A DNA stretch of 29,097 nucleotides, from assembly GCA_024274995.1 (NCBI GenBank), contig JAJSAA010000036.1:1-29097 (forward strand), read 5' to 3'. Below the pieces are notes generated by a model. The model saw nothing but the letters and a program-made list of their open reading frames with translations. It was not told the origin of the DNA and did not search any database. Made by a program: the position numbers and the translations under genes. Origin of the DNA: Deltaproteobacteria bacterium (GTDB taxonomy: Bacteria > Desulfobacterota > Desulfobulbia > Desulfobulbales > VMSU01). Positions 1-7,641 of this stretch are shown one piece after another (position 1 is the stretch's first letter; each line of letters opens with the position of its first letter).

Positions 1-3000
1 ACCGGGGGAAATTAAAGCAGGCCGCTGAACTCTATGGTGAAAAGGGTCTTTACAGCCAGGCCCTGGATATCTGGCGGCGGCTTTTGGGGATGAGTCCCGA
101 TGACCCGGAGATATTACGGGCCATGGCCAACAATTTTTTGGCCATCGGGCATAATGAGGAAGCCCTGAAAATCTGGAAGCACCTGGCCCGTGTCTCGCCG
201 CATGTTATTGATGTTTACCGGCCCATGGCCCGTCTTCTGCGGCGTATGGGCCGCCGTCAGGAACTTACCGAGGTCTTGGAGGCCATTTATGAAATAGCTC
301 CCGCTGATGAGAATGTCAAGCTACAGTTAGCGGCAATATATCTTGGGGCGGGTGAGGACGACAAGGCCGCGCCAATCATAGGGTCATTGCGGCGGCAGGG
401 CTGTAAACGGCCGGAATTTTATTATTGGCAGGGCCGGTTGGCGGAGAGCGGCCGACGGCTCAGTTTGGCCCTTGAAGACTATGACCGCCTGTTGCTTTCA
501 TCTTTTAAGCGGCAGGAGGTCTTGGGACGTGCCATCCGTCTTGCCGGGGAACTGGGGCGTCTGAATGAGGTGGATCATTATCTGACCCTGCGGCGGGCAT
601 TGAAGCGCCCCATGTCTGAGCCGCTACTGCTTGATATTGCCGAGGCCTTTGCCAATTGTGAGGCCTGGCAGGAGGCGATAGACTCCTATGAGCGTATAAT
701 CAACGAAACGGCCAATAATAAAGACTGGCCTCAAAATACCGCGGCTCGGGCAAGACTGGGCGCCAGGGCCGCCCTGGGGCTGGCGGCAGTCCTGCGGCGT
801 GACGAACGTTTGTATGAGGCTGGTCAGGCCCTGCGAGTGGGGTTGATTGTCAGCGGAGATGGGGCTCTTTTGATTCCCCGGCTCTTTGATTTGGCTCTGC
901 TGGAGGGCCGCTTGCATGAGGCAGGGCGCTGGCTGACTCTGGCCCATGAGGGCAAGGGGATTACCCACTGGGATTTGGGTCTGCTTAAGGCTCGTCTCCT
1001 GCTGGCGAAAGGGGAGGAAAAACAGGCCCGGCGTCTGGCCTTGAGGCTGGAAGATGAACTGCGGGATGGCGGGGCAGCGGGAGATAAAAACCGGCGCTGG
1101 ACGAGGAGGCAGCTGGCTCTGGCCGATTTCTGGGCTCGCCTAACGCCGGGACGGGCGGCAGAGTTGTGTAAGGCCGTCTTGGCCCGTGAGCGGGTGAATC
1201 CCCGAGCCAGGGTTATTTTGCTGAGCCTGGGGCGCTTACCACTCTCGGCTCTTGTTAGGGATATTCGGCGGCTGTCGACCGCTGATATCTTGGTTTATGC
1301 CCGTTTGGCCCGGCAGTATGATCAGCCTGCTTTTGCTTCTTTGGCGGCGGCCGATGTCGAGAGCCGGGAGCCGGATTCTCTAACGGCAAAGGTCATCTCG
1401 GCCTGGGCCTTAATCAGGGCACAGAAGTACAGGGCTGGCGCCGCAGCCTGGGAGGCCCTGGCCGCCCGTCGTCCCCATGATTTATTGATGTTGGCCCAGG
1501 CTGTTCGAGCCGCTTTTTACAGCGGCGATCCAACTCAGGCCCTTAAAATCTGCCAGGTGGCGGTAAAGGTGGAGCATGATCCGCAAATTCTTCTGCTCCG
1601 AGCCCGGATCTTATGGCAGGCTAATAAATGGTCGGCAGCCCTGCGGATATATCAGCAGTTTCTGCGGCCGGGGGTGGATAGCACTCTGATGGCTATGGCC
1701 GGGAAAAGGGATATTACCCTGCCCAAACCGAAGCGTCAGGAGTCCCTCTGGCGGCGGATTTCGCTGGCGCCGGTGAACGAGAGCCCGCTGGCCGATATTC
1801 TTATGGCCCCTGCGCCTCCGGGTAAATCGACCAACTACCGCCGCTGGCAGTTGAACGTGGCCCGTCTTTATGCCCGCTACCGTTGGCAACAGGAGTATGC
1901 GGCTGAGTATCTTGTGCGGCGTACGGTACGGGGGCGGGCTTATTTCACCGCTGAGAAGAGGTATAAATCTTTAACGAGACAATATCCGGCCGATAAATCC
2001 CTGCTCTTTGATTTGGCTGGGGTCTACAGCCGCCTTGGAAGGCTTGGCGATGAGGCGGCGATTTACGATCGCTTATCTGCCAACGGCATTTGTTTCGCAC
2101 AACTTGAGTCTGACCGTCGGCGTAATAGGTTGAAGCTGCGCCCTCAAGTTTTATCTAAACTTGATTATGTTGAGGAAGAGGGGCGTAACGGCTTTAAAGA
2201 TATAAGGATAATGGCTCCTGAATTTGCCTTTACGCTGCCTAATGGTCCTGGCCGGCAATGGCACCTTGCTCTGCAGCGCCGCAATTATCACGGGGTGAAC
2301 GCCGATGGTGCGAGTCGTGCCAACAGGATCTTTGCCGCCTGGCAGGGGAAGATCTTAAACGGTATCGGTCTTGGCCTGGGCGGTGGTCTGGAAAGCAACA
2401 CCCGCCGGGGGGGGAATACCTCTCTGTTTTATTTAAAGGTTAGAGCCAAGGCTGGTGATAAGTTTACGGCCGATTTATCTTTTGGACAGGATGTGGTGTC
2501 AGATACATTGAGCAGTATCCGGCAGGGAATATCCCGCCGCCGGTTTAAGGGGGCTCTAACCTTTGAACCGCTGTCTCGTCTGGCTCTGGGGGGGGGTATG
2601 TTCACAGCCGTTACTCCGACGATAACTGGAGTAATGGTTATGACTTCTGGTCGTCGTTATTGCTCCATAGTGAGCCCTATTTTCTCCAGGCTCGTTATCG
2701 CTATTCCTTTGTCGACTCCAGGGTTGGTAATGACTCGGCTCTGATCGCGGCAGGACTGACTGATTATGCCCGGCATCCTTACTGGTCGCCGAAAAATTAT
2801 TGGCTCAATGAGGTCGGGGTATATTTTAAGCATCTGCTTTCTCATGATAATTTGGGGCGCGGGCTTTCTAAATACTATACAATGGAGTACTATGTCGGTC
2901 ACGATGCCGATGGCTATGCCTTTCAACATGTTATCGGCGGTGCTTTTTTTGAGCTTAATAACGATTTTGGTTTGCGCGCCAGAGGGGAATGGTTTTCTTC

Positions 3001-3052
3001 CAGCTTTTATCGAAAAAAAGAGCTGAGCTTGTCAATTTCTTACCGTTGGTAA
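1..3052 (+). CDS. TPR / outer-membrane beta-barrel protein, exopolysaccharide-export type (PelB/PgaA/BcsC-like); 5' partial, frameshifted
   Basis: The reading frame is already open at the first base of the window (in frame from position 3), so the true start lies to the left. About 2.1 kb encodes tandem TPR-like helix pairs (for example YGEKGLYSQALDIWRRLL near the start and FAQLE near 2095). From about 2140 the composition changes to alternating aromatic/polar beta-strands, and the protein ends in SISYRW, with the terminal aromatic typical of outer-membrane barrels. Periplasmic TPRs plus a C-terminal barrel is the layout of the PelB, PgaA and BcsC polysaccharide-export porins; no Pel, Pga or Bcs partner is visible, so the exact type is open. 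The barrel is split at a run of nine G (2588-2596). The frame that starts the gene runs on to a stop at 2744 as unlikely sequence, while the frame one base back continues as YVHSRYSDDNWSNGYDFW and ends at 3052. Ten or seven G would restore one protein. Confidence 0.75.
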
Positions 3053-3082
3053 CCTCAGGCTGAAAAATAGTTATGGTAAAAA

Positions 3083-3114
3083 TTGGTTTAAAATCGGCGG
3101 GATTTTGGTATAAT
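3083..3114 (+). promoter_or_regulatory. Sigma70-type extended -10 promoter for the small selenoprotein gene
   Basis: A perfect TATAAT lies at 3109-3114, preceded by TGG to make an extended -10 element (3106-3114). A weak -35 candidate lies at about 3083-3091 (TTGGTTTAA). It is about 70 bp upstream of the ATG at 3186 and follows the end of the barrel gene, so the small gene appears to have its own transcript. Confidence 0.55.
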
Positions 3115-3185
3115 GCCGAGAAGAAAATAAAGAGGGCTGTTTGCCGAATAGTTACCGTTTTTTTAACATAAAGGACTCGGGAGTT

Positions 3186-3368
3186 ATGGAAGGATGGCAA
3201 GAAGTACTCAAGCTGCTGTTGATGATTATTGCTGTCTTTGCGGTCATTCTGGGCCTGCAAAAATGGATGGCGCCTAAGATGGGCGGCATTGGCTGCGACT
3301 GAGGCTCCCCGGATGGGCACAAGCCGGTTCGGCTTGAAAAAAAGGATGACAAACACGACTCAGAGTAG
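3186..3368 (+). CDS. Small single-span membrane selenoprotein with a C-x-Sec motif (in-frame UGA at 3300-3302)
   Basis: ATG at 3186 follows AAGGA (3171-3175) at a spacing of 10. Read conventionally it gives 38 residues: a short N-terminus, one hydrophobic span of about residues 9-24 (LKLLLMIIAVFAVILG), then a tail ending GGIGCD before UGA. If the UGA is read as selenocysteine the frame stays open for 21 more charged residues (from GSPDGHKPVRLEKK) to TAG at 3366-3368, giving 60 residues with Sec at position 39 in a C-D-U motif. A perfect 7-bp hairpin with loop GTT lies at 3320-3336. Its loop starts 24 nt after the UGA with G first, which fits the known bacterial SECIS rules. The terminator at 3400-3449 sits 31 nt after the TAG. 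I do not recognise a named family. Membrane-anchored thiol/selenol redox chemistry is an inference. The alternative is a 38-residue protein that simply ends at UGA. Confidence 0.68.
3320..3336 (+). promoter_or_regulatory. Predicted bacterial SECIS element for the UGA at 3300-3302
   Basis: CAAGCCG (3320-3326), loop GTT (3327-3329), CGGCTTG (3330-3336): a perfect 7-bp stem. The loop G is the first loop base, and 24 nt separate the UGA from the loop, inside the 16-37 nt window established for bacterial SECIS elements. There is no U-tract after it on the + strand, which argues against a terminator. Confidence 0.65.
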
Positions 3369-3399
3369 ATAAGAGTCGTTATTTAAAGCAGTTAACCGG

Positions 3400-3449
3400 A
3401 GCCATGACGATCGGTGCAGTAGTCGACCGCGCATGGCTGTTTTTATTTT
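3400..3449 (+). terminator. Rho-independent terminator after the small selenoprotein gene
   Basis: AGCCATG (3400-3406) pairs with CATGGCT (3432-3438). An inner CG / CGGT versus ACCG / CG stem continues it, and the T-rich tract GTTTTTATTTT follows (3439-3449). It lies between the small gene and greA. Confidence 0.75.
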
Positions 3450-3500
3450 ACAATACAACAAATACTGGCAGAGTTCAGGAATATACAGGCGGGGAATATA

Positions 3501-3986
3501 ATGGTTACGAGAGTGCCGATGTCAAAGACTGGTCATGCCAAGCTGCGAGAGGAACTGCATCGTTTGGAGAGTAAGGAACGCATTGAGGTTATTAGTGCCA
3601 TTGAAGAGGCCAGGGCCCATGGTGATCTGAAAGAAAATGCCGAATATCATGCTGCCAAGGAACGGCAGGGCCATATTGAATGCCGGATCATGGAGCTGAA
3701 GGATAAGTTGGGGCGGGCCGAGATTATTGATTGTACGAACGTAAAATGTCAGCGGGCGGTTTTTGGTACGGTAGTTGAGATGGTGGATCTGGATAATGAT
3801 GAGAAAATAACCTATTGTCTGCTGGGGCCGGAAGAGGCGGACGTGAAGGCCGGCAGTATCTCTGTCCTTTCGCCCATTGGTCAAAGTCTACTGACCAAGG
3901 AGGTCGGTGACGAGGTTACGGTGAAGACGCCCGGCGGGGTCAGGCAGTTTGAAATTATGGAGATATCCCCGGCAACAGAGCCTTGA
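3501..3986 (+). CDS. greA: Transcription elongation factor GreA
   Basis: GreA binds the RNA polymerase secondary channel and stimulates cleavage of backtracked RNA. The 161-residue length is normal for the family. The N-terminal coiled coil carries the hallmark tip motif GDLKENAEYHAAKERQG (residues about 41-57), including the acidic tip residues that coordinate the catalytic metal. A C-terminal FKBP-like domain starts around residue 80 and contains YCLLGPEEAD and ISVLSPIGQSLL. The ATG at 3501 follows GCGGGGAATATA; MVTRVPM fits the usual GreA N-terminus. It faces the TetR-type gene with a gap of only 16 bp and no clear terminator between them. Confidence 0.96.
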   Translation: MVTRVPMSKTGHAKLREELHRLESKERIEVISAIEEARAHGDLKENAEYHAAKERQGHIECRIMELKDKLGRAEIIDCTNVKCQRAVFGTVVEMVDLDNDEKITYCLLGPEEADVKAGSISVLSPIGQSLLTKEVGDEVTVKTPGGVRQFEIMEISPATEP

Positions 3987-4002
3987 TGGTTTTTACGGTC
4001 TT

Positions 4003-4590
4003 CTAAGTCGGCAGGCTGATACCGTTTAAGAAAATAGAGCTTATTTCATCGGCAGTATCATCAACGGTATATGAGTGATCGGAGTTTAAAATCCACAATC
4101 TGGACATTTCGTCCAGGGCGCCAAAGAAGGCCCGTTTGATAATCCCAGGTTTTAGTTCCGGTCGGAAAATCCCGGATTTCTGGCCCTGGTGAATAATACC
4201 TGAAATTATATTCACATAATCGACAAATTTTGTGATCCGGTATTCCTTTACAGAATCGGAGCTCTGGCGGAGTTCCATCTGGAGTACCTCGGCCAGCTCC
4301 TTCTTTTCTATCACCAGCTTCAGGTGATGGAGAGCGAAGATATATAACTTGCGCCGCGGATCTTCTTCCTGGGCCAGAGCCGCCTTTATATCAACGATTA
4401 ACTTGGCTATTTCTTCTTCAAAAAGGGTGAGTAATATATCATATTTGTTGTGGAAATATAGATATATGGTGCCATCTGCCACCTTGGCTTCCTTGGCGAT
4501 GTCGGATATTCTGGCGCTGAAGAATCCCTTACTGCCGAAAACCTTGGTGGCTGCCACAAGAATTTTTTGATGTTTGTCTGCCTTTTTCAC
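4003..4590 (-). CDS. TetR/AcrR family transcriptional regulator, FadR-like
   Basis: A 195-residue repressor-type protein. The N-terminal TetR DNA-binding domain covers residues about 7-55 and contains the helix-turn-helix ARISDIAKEAKVADGTIYLY followed by FHNKYDILLTLFEEEI. The C-terminal part (to about 190) is helical and resembles the FadR (YsiA)-type TetR C-terminal domain that senses acyl-CoA in Bacillus; ligand and targets here are inferred only. It is divergent from the purD-purE fusion, and two AT-rich palindromes with ATGAAT half-sites lie in the 240-bp gap, which suggests autoregulation. No fatty-acid gene is adjacent. Confidence 0.85.
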   Translation of the reverse strand: MKKADKHQKILVAATKVFGSKGFFSARISDIAKEAKVADGTIYLYFHNKYDILLTLFEEEIAKLIVDIKAALAQEEDPRRKLYIFALHHLKLVIEKKELAEVLQMELRQSSDSVKEYRITKFVDYVNIISGIIHQGQKSGIFRPELKPGIIKRAFFGALDEMSRLWILNSDHSYTVDDTADEISSIFLNGISLPT

Positions 4591-4624
4591 GTATGTATGA
4601 CCTGGTGGGAGTAAAGAGAGCGAA

Positions 4625-4640
4625 ATGAATAGAAATTCAT
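4625..4640. promoter_or_regulatory. Candidate TetR operator 1 (ATGAAT-N4-ATTCAT)
   Basis: Six-base perfect arms ATGAAT (4625-4630) and ATTCAT (4635-4640), about 35 bp upstream of the TetR-type start codon. It shares the half-site of the second palindrome 66 bp away. Binding is inferred. Confidence 0.45.
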
Positions 4641-4690
4641 TCTTATGATATGTATGGCTGGCAAGGCTGTCAAGTAATAAAAGAAAAATA

Positions 4691-4706
4691 ATGAATACTT
4701 ATTCAT
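4691..4706. promoter_or_regulatory. Candidate TetR operator 2 (ATGAATA-CT-TATTCAT)
   Basis: A perfect palindrome with 7-base arms and a 2-base spacer between the divergent TetR-type gene and purD-purE. A short CCCCT/AGGGG hairpin lies just downstream (4713-4728). The rest of the 4591-4829 gap shows nothing else I can name. Confidence 0.5.
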
Positions 4707-4829
4707 CCTTATCCCCTGTTTTAAGGGGACAATCCGGTGTGTTTTAAGTGCTGGTTTCGTGCTGGTGATGTGTGCTTTGGACTTTTTGAGAGTTCGCTGA
4801 TAAGGCTAAATTAGTTTGTGAGGAGTAAT

Positions 4830-6602
4830 ATGAAGATATTAGTGATTGGTTCCGGCGGCCGGGAACATGCCCTGGTCTGGAAGTTGAAACAGAGTCTTAG
4901 AGTTACAGAAATTTTTTGCGCCCCTGGCAATGCCGGTATAGCAGGTATGGCCCAATGCCTTGATATTGGCGCTAACGAGGTGGAAAAGCTGGCCGACTTT
5001 GCCTTAAATAATGGGGTTGAGCTTACCTTTGTCGGCCCTGAGGAGCCTTTGACTCTGGGGATTGTTGATTTTTTTGATTCCAGGGGTTTGAAGGCCTTTG
5101 GCCCCACGAAGGCGGCGGCTGTTTTGGAAGGTAGCAAAGTCTTTATGAAAGATCTGCTGGCCAAATATAATATTCCCTCTGGCTTTTACCAGGCCTTTAC
5201 TAAACGTGATGAGGCGGCGGCCTTTATCCGGGAGAAGGGGGCGCCCATCGTGGTCAAGGCCGACGGCCTGGCGGCGGGTAAGGGGGTTATTGTTGCCAAT
5301 AGTGTTGATGAGGCCGTGGCTGCGGTGGATTTAATGCTTGCCGACCAGGCCTTTGGCAAGGCGGGGAGCCGGGTGGTTGTTGAGGAATTCCTGGCGGGTG
5401 AGGAGGCCTCTTTTCTGGCTTTTACCGATGGCCGGACAATTTTACCGCTACCCTCGGCGCAGGATCACAAAGCGGTGTTTGATGGTGATAAAGGCCCCAA
5501 TACCGGCGGGATGGGGGCTTATTCTCCGGCTCCGGTATTAACGGCAGAGCTGGAGCGTCAGGTCATGGCTGAGATTATGTACCCCACCGTGCGGGCCATG
5601 GCCGCTGAGGGGCGACCCTATAAAGGCATTCTCTATGCCGGTTTGATGATTAAGGACGGCCAGGCCCGAGTGCTGGAGTTTAACTGCCGTTTTGGTGACC
5701 CGGAAACTCAGCCTCTGCTTATGCGGCTCAAAACTGATTTGGTGGAGCTGATGGAGGGGGTCATAGATGAAAATCTTGCCGCTATCCACCTGGAAATTGA
5801 CTCCAGGCCCGCTGTCTGCGTGGTAATGGCCTCTGACGGTTACCCCGGTAGTTATGAGAAGGGGCGGGTAATTACTGGCCTGGATCAGGACTTTGGCGAT
5901 GATCTGATGGTCTTTCATGCCGGTACCTCTCTAAGAGCCGGGGGTGAGGTGGTGAGCTCCGGCGGCCGGGTGCTTGGGGTTACCGCCCGGGCGGCAGATC
6001 TGCAAACGGCGGTTGATACCGCCTATGAAGCGGTAAAAAAAATAAATTGGCCGGGCTGCTTTTATCGTACCGATATTGGCCGCAAGGCTCTGAAACACTC
6101 GGCTGAAAAACGTCCCATACAGGTGGGGATTGTCCTGGGCAGCGCCTCTGACCTGCCGGTATTTAAGGGTTGCACGGCCCTTTTAAGGGAGATGGGTATT
6201 GCCCATGAAACTATTATTGCCTCGGCTCACCGCAGTCCAGAGCGGGCGGCAGATTATGCCAGAGAGGCAAAGGGCCGGGGCCTGCGGGTACTCATTGCCG
6301 GGGCCGGTATGGCCGCCCATCTTGCCGGGGTGCTGGCCGCTCATACCATCCTGCCGGTTATCGGAGTGCCGGTGGCTTCTTCATCTTTGCAGGGCTTTGA
6401 CTCTCTGCTCTCCACGGTTCAGATGCCGCCGGGGGTGCCGGTGGCTACCATGGCGGTTGGCCCGGCCGGAGCCAAAAACGCGGCGGTTCTCGCCGCTCAG
6501 ATGATAGCGTTAAGCGATGATCAAATGGCTGAATGGCTGGTGGGCTTTAAACGGCGGATGGCGAAGGATGTGGAAAGAGCTTCAGCCGGGATTGCTGATT
6601 AA
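4830..6602 (+). CDS. purDE: PurD-PurE fusion: phosphoribosylamine-glycine ligase / N5-CAIR mutase
   Basis: One 590-residue protein carries two purine-synthesis enzymes. Residues 1 to about 423 are PurD, an ATP-grasp ligase making GAR from phosphoribosylamine, glycine and ATP; motifs include GSGGREHAL, FVGPEEPL, KADGLAAGKGV, GPNTGGMGAYSPAP and EFNCRFGDPETQP. After a very short linker, residues about 430-590 are class I PurE, which converts N5-CAIR to CAIR; motifs are VGIVLGSASDLPV, ASAHRSPER, IAGAGMAAHLAG and LLSTVQMPPGVPVATMAVG. No stop or frame change occurs at the junction (around 6090-6115). The start is ATG 4830 behind AGGAG at 4821-4825; a GTG at 4818 is in frame but lies before the ribosome binding site. 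PurK, needed to make N5-CAIR, is not in the window. Confidence 0.93.
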   Translation: MKILVIGSGGREHALVWKLKQSLRVTEIFCAPGNAGIAGMAQCLDIGANEVEKLADFALNNGVELTFVGPEEPLTLGIVDFFDSRGLKAFGPTKAAAVLEGSKVFMKDLLAKYNIPSGFYQAFTKRDEAAAFIREKGAPIVVKADGLAAGKGVIVANSVDEAVAAVDLMLADQAFGKAGSRVVVEEFLAGEEASFLAFTDGRTILPLPSAQDHKAVFDGDKGPNTGGMGAYSPAPVLTAELERQVMAEIMYPTVRAMAAEGRPYKGILYAGLMIKDGQARVLEFNCRFGDPETQPLLMRLKTDLVELMEGVIDENLAAIHLEIDSRPAVCVVMASDGYPGSYEKGRVITGLDQDFGDDLMVFHAGTSLRAGGEVVSSGGRVLGVTARAADLQTAVDTAYEAVKKINWPGCFYRTDIGRKALKHSAEKRPIQVGIVLGSASDLPVFKGCTALLREMGIAHETIIASAHRSPERAADYAREAKGRGLRVLIAGAGMAAHLAGVLAAHTILPVIGVPVASSSLQGFDSLLSTVQMPPGVPVATMAVGPAGAKNAAVLAAQMIALSDDQMAEWLVGFKRRMAKDVERASAGIAD

Positions 6603-6608
6603 CTACCT

Positions 6609-6642
6609 GTGGTGAATGGCTGTCTTTAATGTCATTCACCAC
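6609..6642. other. Perfect 10-bp inverted repeat between purDE and tsaC
   Basis: GTGGTGAATG (6609-6618) and CATTCACCAC (6633-6642) form a 10-bp stem with a 14-nt loop. It begins 7 bp after the purDE stop. There is no U-tract, so a classic terminator is unlikely on either strand. It buries an in-frame upstream ATG of tsaC (6616), which is one reason for preferring a later start for that gene. Confidence 0.6.
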
Positions 6643-6681
6643 ATAAAAGCGGACTTATTGCCGTATAGTTCGTTAAAATAT

Positions 6682-7293
6682 ATGACTTTATCATTAGTTT
6701 CAGAACAGACCCTGGCTGTTGAAGAGGCGGCGGCTGTAATTTTAGAAGGCGGTATTGTCGCCTTTCCCACCGAAACTTATTACGGCCTGGCAGTTGATCC
6801 CTTTAATCGCCAGGCGCTTGATCGTCTTTTTGCCCTTAAGCAGCGTTCTCTCTCTAAACCGGTACTCACTATTATTTTTAACCAGGCCCAGCTCTCCACC
6901 ATCAGCACCGCTGTGCCACCCTGCTTTAATTCTCTTATGGCCCGTTTCTGGCCCGGCCCGCTTACCCTCATTTTTAACGCCCGGCCGGAACTTCCGCCTC
7001 GGCTTACCGCCGCTTCCGGTACCATCGGTGCCCGTATATCTTCTAACCTCCTGGCTCATTCCTTAGTTAGGGCGGCGGGGCGGCCCATAACCGCAACCAG
7101 CGCCAATATATCAGGTCAGCCCCCGGCCTTAAGCGCTGGCAGGCTGCGAAAGATCTTTGGCGGTGGCCTGGATTATATCCTGGACGGCGGTTCCACGCCA
7201 GGCGGCCTGGGCTCCACAATTATTGGCTGCCAGAGAGGTGAGCCTTGCCTCCTGCGTCCTGGGGCCGTCAAAGTCGGCCAGATGATTAGATAA
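6682..7293 (+). CDS. tsaC: L-threonylcarbamoyladenylate synthase (TsaC/Sua5/YrdC family)
   Basis: Makes threonylcarbamoyl-AMP from threonine, bicarbonate and ATP for t6A modification of ANN-decoding tRNAs. It has the single YrdC domain: ILEGGIVAFPTETYYGLAVD near the N-terminus, the KQRSLSKPV motif, FWPGPLTL, and the TATSANISG motif. At about 203 residues it is the short TsaC-like form without the Sua5 C-terminal domain. I chose ATG 6682 because it gives the usual short leader before the domain; ATG 6616 is also in frame but sits inside a strong hairpin. Neither has a good ribosome binding site. It probably shares a transcript with purDE. Confidence 0.88.
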   Translation: MTLSLVSEQTLAVEEAAAVILEGGIVAFPTETYYGLAVDPFNRQALDRLFALKQRSLSKPVLTIIFNQAQLSTISTAVPPCFNSLMARFWPGPLTLIFNARPELPPRLTAASGTIGARISSNLLAHSLVRAAGRPITATSANISGQPPALSAGRLRKIFGGGLDYILDGGSTPGGLGSTIIGCQRGEPCLLRPGAVKVGQMIR

Positions 7294-7352
7294 TCCTGTC
7301 AGGTGCCAAAGATTATTATGTTCTTCATGTTATTTATATAGGAGGAATTGAT

Positions 7353-7619
7353 ATGCGTGATATTAGCCTTAAGGTCGAGGGTGAGGCGCTTGATTACGGA
7401 CGGGCTGCCGATTTGGCTAAGGCAAAGGCCGAGCGGGAACTCCCGGCGGCTATTCTCATTGCCTGGAACGACCGGCAGCGGGATATTCATTCCCCCTCCT
7501 GCCTTAAATGTGGAATCAAGAATAAGGCGGGATGGGAGGTCTATGGCCGTAATCACGGCGGTTGCCTGCGGATCAGTATTAATGATGATGATTTTGTTTT
7601 TATATACGGGATGTTATAG
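7353..7619 (+). CDS. AF1514 family (DUF5619-like) small protein
   Basis: An 88-residue protein behind an excellent ribosome binding site (AGGAGG at 7340-7345, 7 nt from ATG). The MRDISLKVEGEALDYGRAA start, the SCLKCGIK Cys pair and the WEVYGRNHGGCLRISIND segment match my memory of the AF1514 family of small archaeal/delta-proteobacterial proteins. Its function is unknown; the CxxC pair could bind metal. It lies 59 bp after tsaC and converges with the deacetylase-like gene 22 bp downstream. Confidence 0.8.
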   Translation: MRDISLKVEGEALDYGRAADLAKAKAERELPAAILIAWNDRQRDIHSPSCLKCGIKNKAGWEVYGRNHGGCLRISINDDDFVFIYGML

Positions 7620-7641
7620 TGTGATAATGACGGCCGTTGGA

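Noticed and set aside
2258..2443. Short + strand open frame inside the barrel gene
   Set aside because: The main frame has clear barrel-type sequence over the same bases.
3320..3336. Rho-independent terminator
   Set aside because: There is no U-tract on the + strand after the stem. The T-run on the other strand precedes the stem. Its position after the UGA fits a SECIS better.
2955..3356. Minus-strand 133-codon open frame across the small selenoprotein
   Set aside because: It has no motif or ribosome binding site, runs through a promoter, and is better explained as antisense of the plus-strand gene.
3366..3368. Pyrrolysine (UAG) readthrough after the small selenoprotein
   Set aside because: A terminator starts 31 nt later and no coding signal continues beyond the TAG.
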